From: an uncultured Lachnospiraceae bacterium
GTDB lineage: Bacteria > Bacillota > Clostridia > Lachnospirales > Lachnospiraceae
Assembly (NCBI GenBank): GCA_946566415.1
Contig: CAMNWW010000005.1
Location: forward strand, 1 to 25,038
DNA: 25,038 nucleotides
Direction: 5' to 3'
A program made the position numbers and the translations under genes. The notes under the pieces were generated by a model. It was given only the letters and a program-made list of their open reading frames with translations. It was not told where the DNA came from and ran no database searches. Shown here piece after piece: positions 23,692 through 25,038 of this stretch; the stretch's first letter is position 1, and every line of letters starts with the position of its first letter.

Positions 23692-24831
23692 TTATTCCTC
23701 GGACGAAAGCTCTCTGACCGCATTCACCGCGGTCTCCACTTCCTCCTCCGTATTATAATGGGAAAAGCTGAACCTGACAGCTCCCTGTTCCACCGTCCCA
23801 AGAGCCTCGTGCATCAGCGGTGCACAATGCCCTCCCGGACGAGTAGATATATGATATGTCATAAGAAGCTCATCGCTTACTTCCGAAGAATCATAATCAC
23901 GAATATTTAAAGCCACAATAGCACAACGCTCCTTTGAGGAAAAATCGCCGTAAATTTTCACTCCTGGAATAGCTTTTACTCCCTCGTAGAACTTCCACAT
24001 CAGTTCCTGCTCCCGGCTGCGGATCGTATCGATTCCTTCCCGCATCAGATAATCTGCGGCCGCCTCAAGCCCCGCGATACCGTGTCCGTTCAAAGTCCCA
24101 GCTTCAAGAGCCGTAGGCATCTCTGACGGATGTTTCTTATTGTAGGTCTGTACGCCGCTTCCGCCGGATTTTAACGGACGTACCGCTACGCCTGTCCGCA
24201 CATAGATCCCTCCTGTCCCCTGCGGGCCGAGAAGGCCTTTATGTCCTGTAAAACACAAAATATCAATTTTCATTTCCTGTACGTCGATCGTGAAAACCCC
24301 CGCTGTCTGCGAAGCGTCTACGATAAAAAGGAGCCCATGCTTTACAGCAATCTCCCCCACACGCCTAATATCTACCAGATTACCCGTCAGATTCGACCCA
24401 TGGGTACATATGATCACCTTCGTATTTTCCCTGATTTCCCGCTCAAAATCTTCATAGTCGATCCGTCCCCGTCCATCACTCTTTAAAATTGTCAGCTCCA
24501 CACCTTTTTCTTCTAACGCATAGAGTGGACGAAGCACCGAATTATGCTCCAGCATTGTCGTAATCACATGGTCTCCCGGCTCAAGCGTCCCTTTCAGGGC
24601 AATGTTCAGGCTTTCTGTGGAGTTGGCTGTAAATGCGATCTGCTTTGGGCTTTCCGCATGAAAAAGCTGCGCCAGCCGTTCCCTCGCCCCGTAAATCGTA
24701 CGGGACGCCGAAAGAGAAGCTTCGTTTGCTCCCCGCCCTGCATTTCCCATCGAACACATGGCTGCTGTGACCGCTTCGATGACCTCCTTAGGTTTCTGCA
24801 TTGTCGTCGCTGCATTATCCAAATATATCAT
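23692..24831 (-). CDS. Cysteine desulfurase-like class V aminotransferase
   Basis: 379 residues. A PLP enzyme of the NifS/SufS kind that moves sulfur or selenium from (seleno)cysteine. PLP lysine is Lys198 in CFTGHKGLLGPQGTGG; the phosphate-binding TANSTESLN and the histidine in LEHNSVLRP are present; the catalytic Cys336 lies in RPGGHCAPLMHEALGT. The sequence best fits the EF2568-like family of cysteine desulfurase-related proteins found near selenium genes, rather than IscS or SufS. GGAG precedes ATG 24831. First visible gene of the operon; its promoter may lie in the repeat-containing region to the right. Delivery of selenium to SelD is inference. Confidence 0.88.
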   Translation of the reverse strand: MIYLDNAATTMQKPKEVIEAVTAAMCSMGNAGRGANEASLSASRTIYGARERLAQLFHAESPKQIAFTANSTESLNIALKGTLEPGDHVITTMLEHNSVLRPLYALEEKGVELTILKSDGRGRIDYEDFEREIRENTKVIICTHGSNLTGNLVDIRRVGEIAVKHGLLFIVDASQTAGVFTIDVQEMKIDILCFTGHKGLLGPQGTGGIYVRTGVAVRPLKSGGSGVQTYNKKHPSEMPTALEAGTLNGHGIAGLEAAADYLMREGIDTIRSREQELMWKFYEGVKAIPGVKIYGDFSSKERCAIVALNIRDYDSSEVSDELLMTYHISTRPGGHCAPLMHEALGTVEQGAVRFSFSHYNTEEEVETAVNAVRELSSEE

Positions 24832-24890
24832 AATACGTCTCCTTACCTCTTAAAATTCATCGCCGAATAGGCGACCTAACCACATCGCAC

Positions 24891-24951
24891 GAGTTGCCCG
24901 ACAAATGAGTCCACCGTCGATTTTTCCGTGCTTTGCACTTCCAAAATCGAC
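24891..24951. repeat. Palindromic dispersed repeat, copy 2
   Basis: Begins GAGTTGCCCGACAAATGAGT and ends with the same nested palindrome as copy 1 (outer arms GTCGATTTT and AAAATCGAC, inner GTGC/GCAC). It differs from copy 1 at about six positions, including a small length change. Around it, CGCCGAATAGGCG (24861-24873) and CATTTTTCTGCGAAAAATG (24972-24990) are further hairpins. No gene is seen from 24832 to 25038. Confidence 0.8.
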
Positions 24952-25038
24952 AAAAACATTCGCAATTCGCTCATTTTTCTGCGAAAAATGGCTTCTTGCT
25001 CATGTTTTAGCGGGACCCATAGACATAAAAATACATGC

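Noticed and set aside
1..25038. CRISPR array, rRNA, integrase or insertion sequence
   Set aside because: No regularly spaced repeats, no rRNA-like sequence and no transposase or integrase frame were seen on either strand.

Overview
The window looks like chromosomal DNA of an anaerobic, amino-acid-fermenting Firmicute, most likely a Lachnospiraceae of the Clostridium scindens/Dorea type. The reasons are a D-proline reductase (Stickland) gene cluster, AGGAGG-type ribosome binding sites, TTGACA/TATAAT promoters, and protein families common in that group (DUF6440, DUF2164, Wadjet JetA of the DUF5716 kind). The genus is an inference; no rRNA is present.

Left part (1-7509): an AT-rich two-gene module encodes an HTH-ADP-ribosyltransferase-like protein (DUF3990) and a partner, probably a toxin-antitoxin pair. 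A Nudix hydrolase follows. Then comes a compact locus that reads as a type I toxin-antitoxin system: a holin-like mini-toxin carrying an in-frame TAG at codon 4, and a convergent antisense RNA with a consensus promoter, sharing a bidirectional terminator. Next, on the minus strand, are msrA, a small DUF6440 gene, a palindromic dispersed repeat and a DUF2164 gene. A heterodimeric BmrCD-like ABC exporter lies on the plus strand.

Centre (7506-15293): the prd cluster on the minus strand in the order prdC, prdA, a small conserved ORF, prdB, prdD, prdE. prdB contains an in-frame UGA with a SECIS-like hairpin and is a selenoprotein of 241 residues. The selenocysteine tRNA gene selC (anticodon UCA) lies just upstream of prdC, and a proline racemase gene (prdF) with a TetR-family regulator gene runs divergently from it. 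prdF carries a one-base frameshift in a T-run. Together these genes take L-proline to D-proline and reduce it to 5-aminovalerate.

Right part (15277-25038, minus strand): a complete Wadjet anti-plasmid system, jetABCD, with its own promoter, and then a selenium/sulfur-handling operon (cysteine-desulfurase-like enzyme, YedE-type membrane protein, TusA/YedF-like protein, DUF3343 protein). That operon plausibly supplies selenium to the Sec machinery needed by PrdB. The window ends in a second copy of the palindromic repeat. selA, selB, selD and prdR are not in the window.
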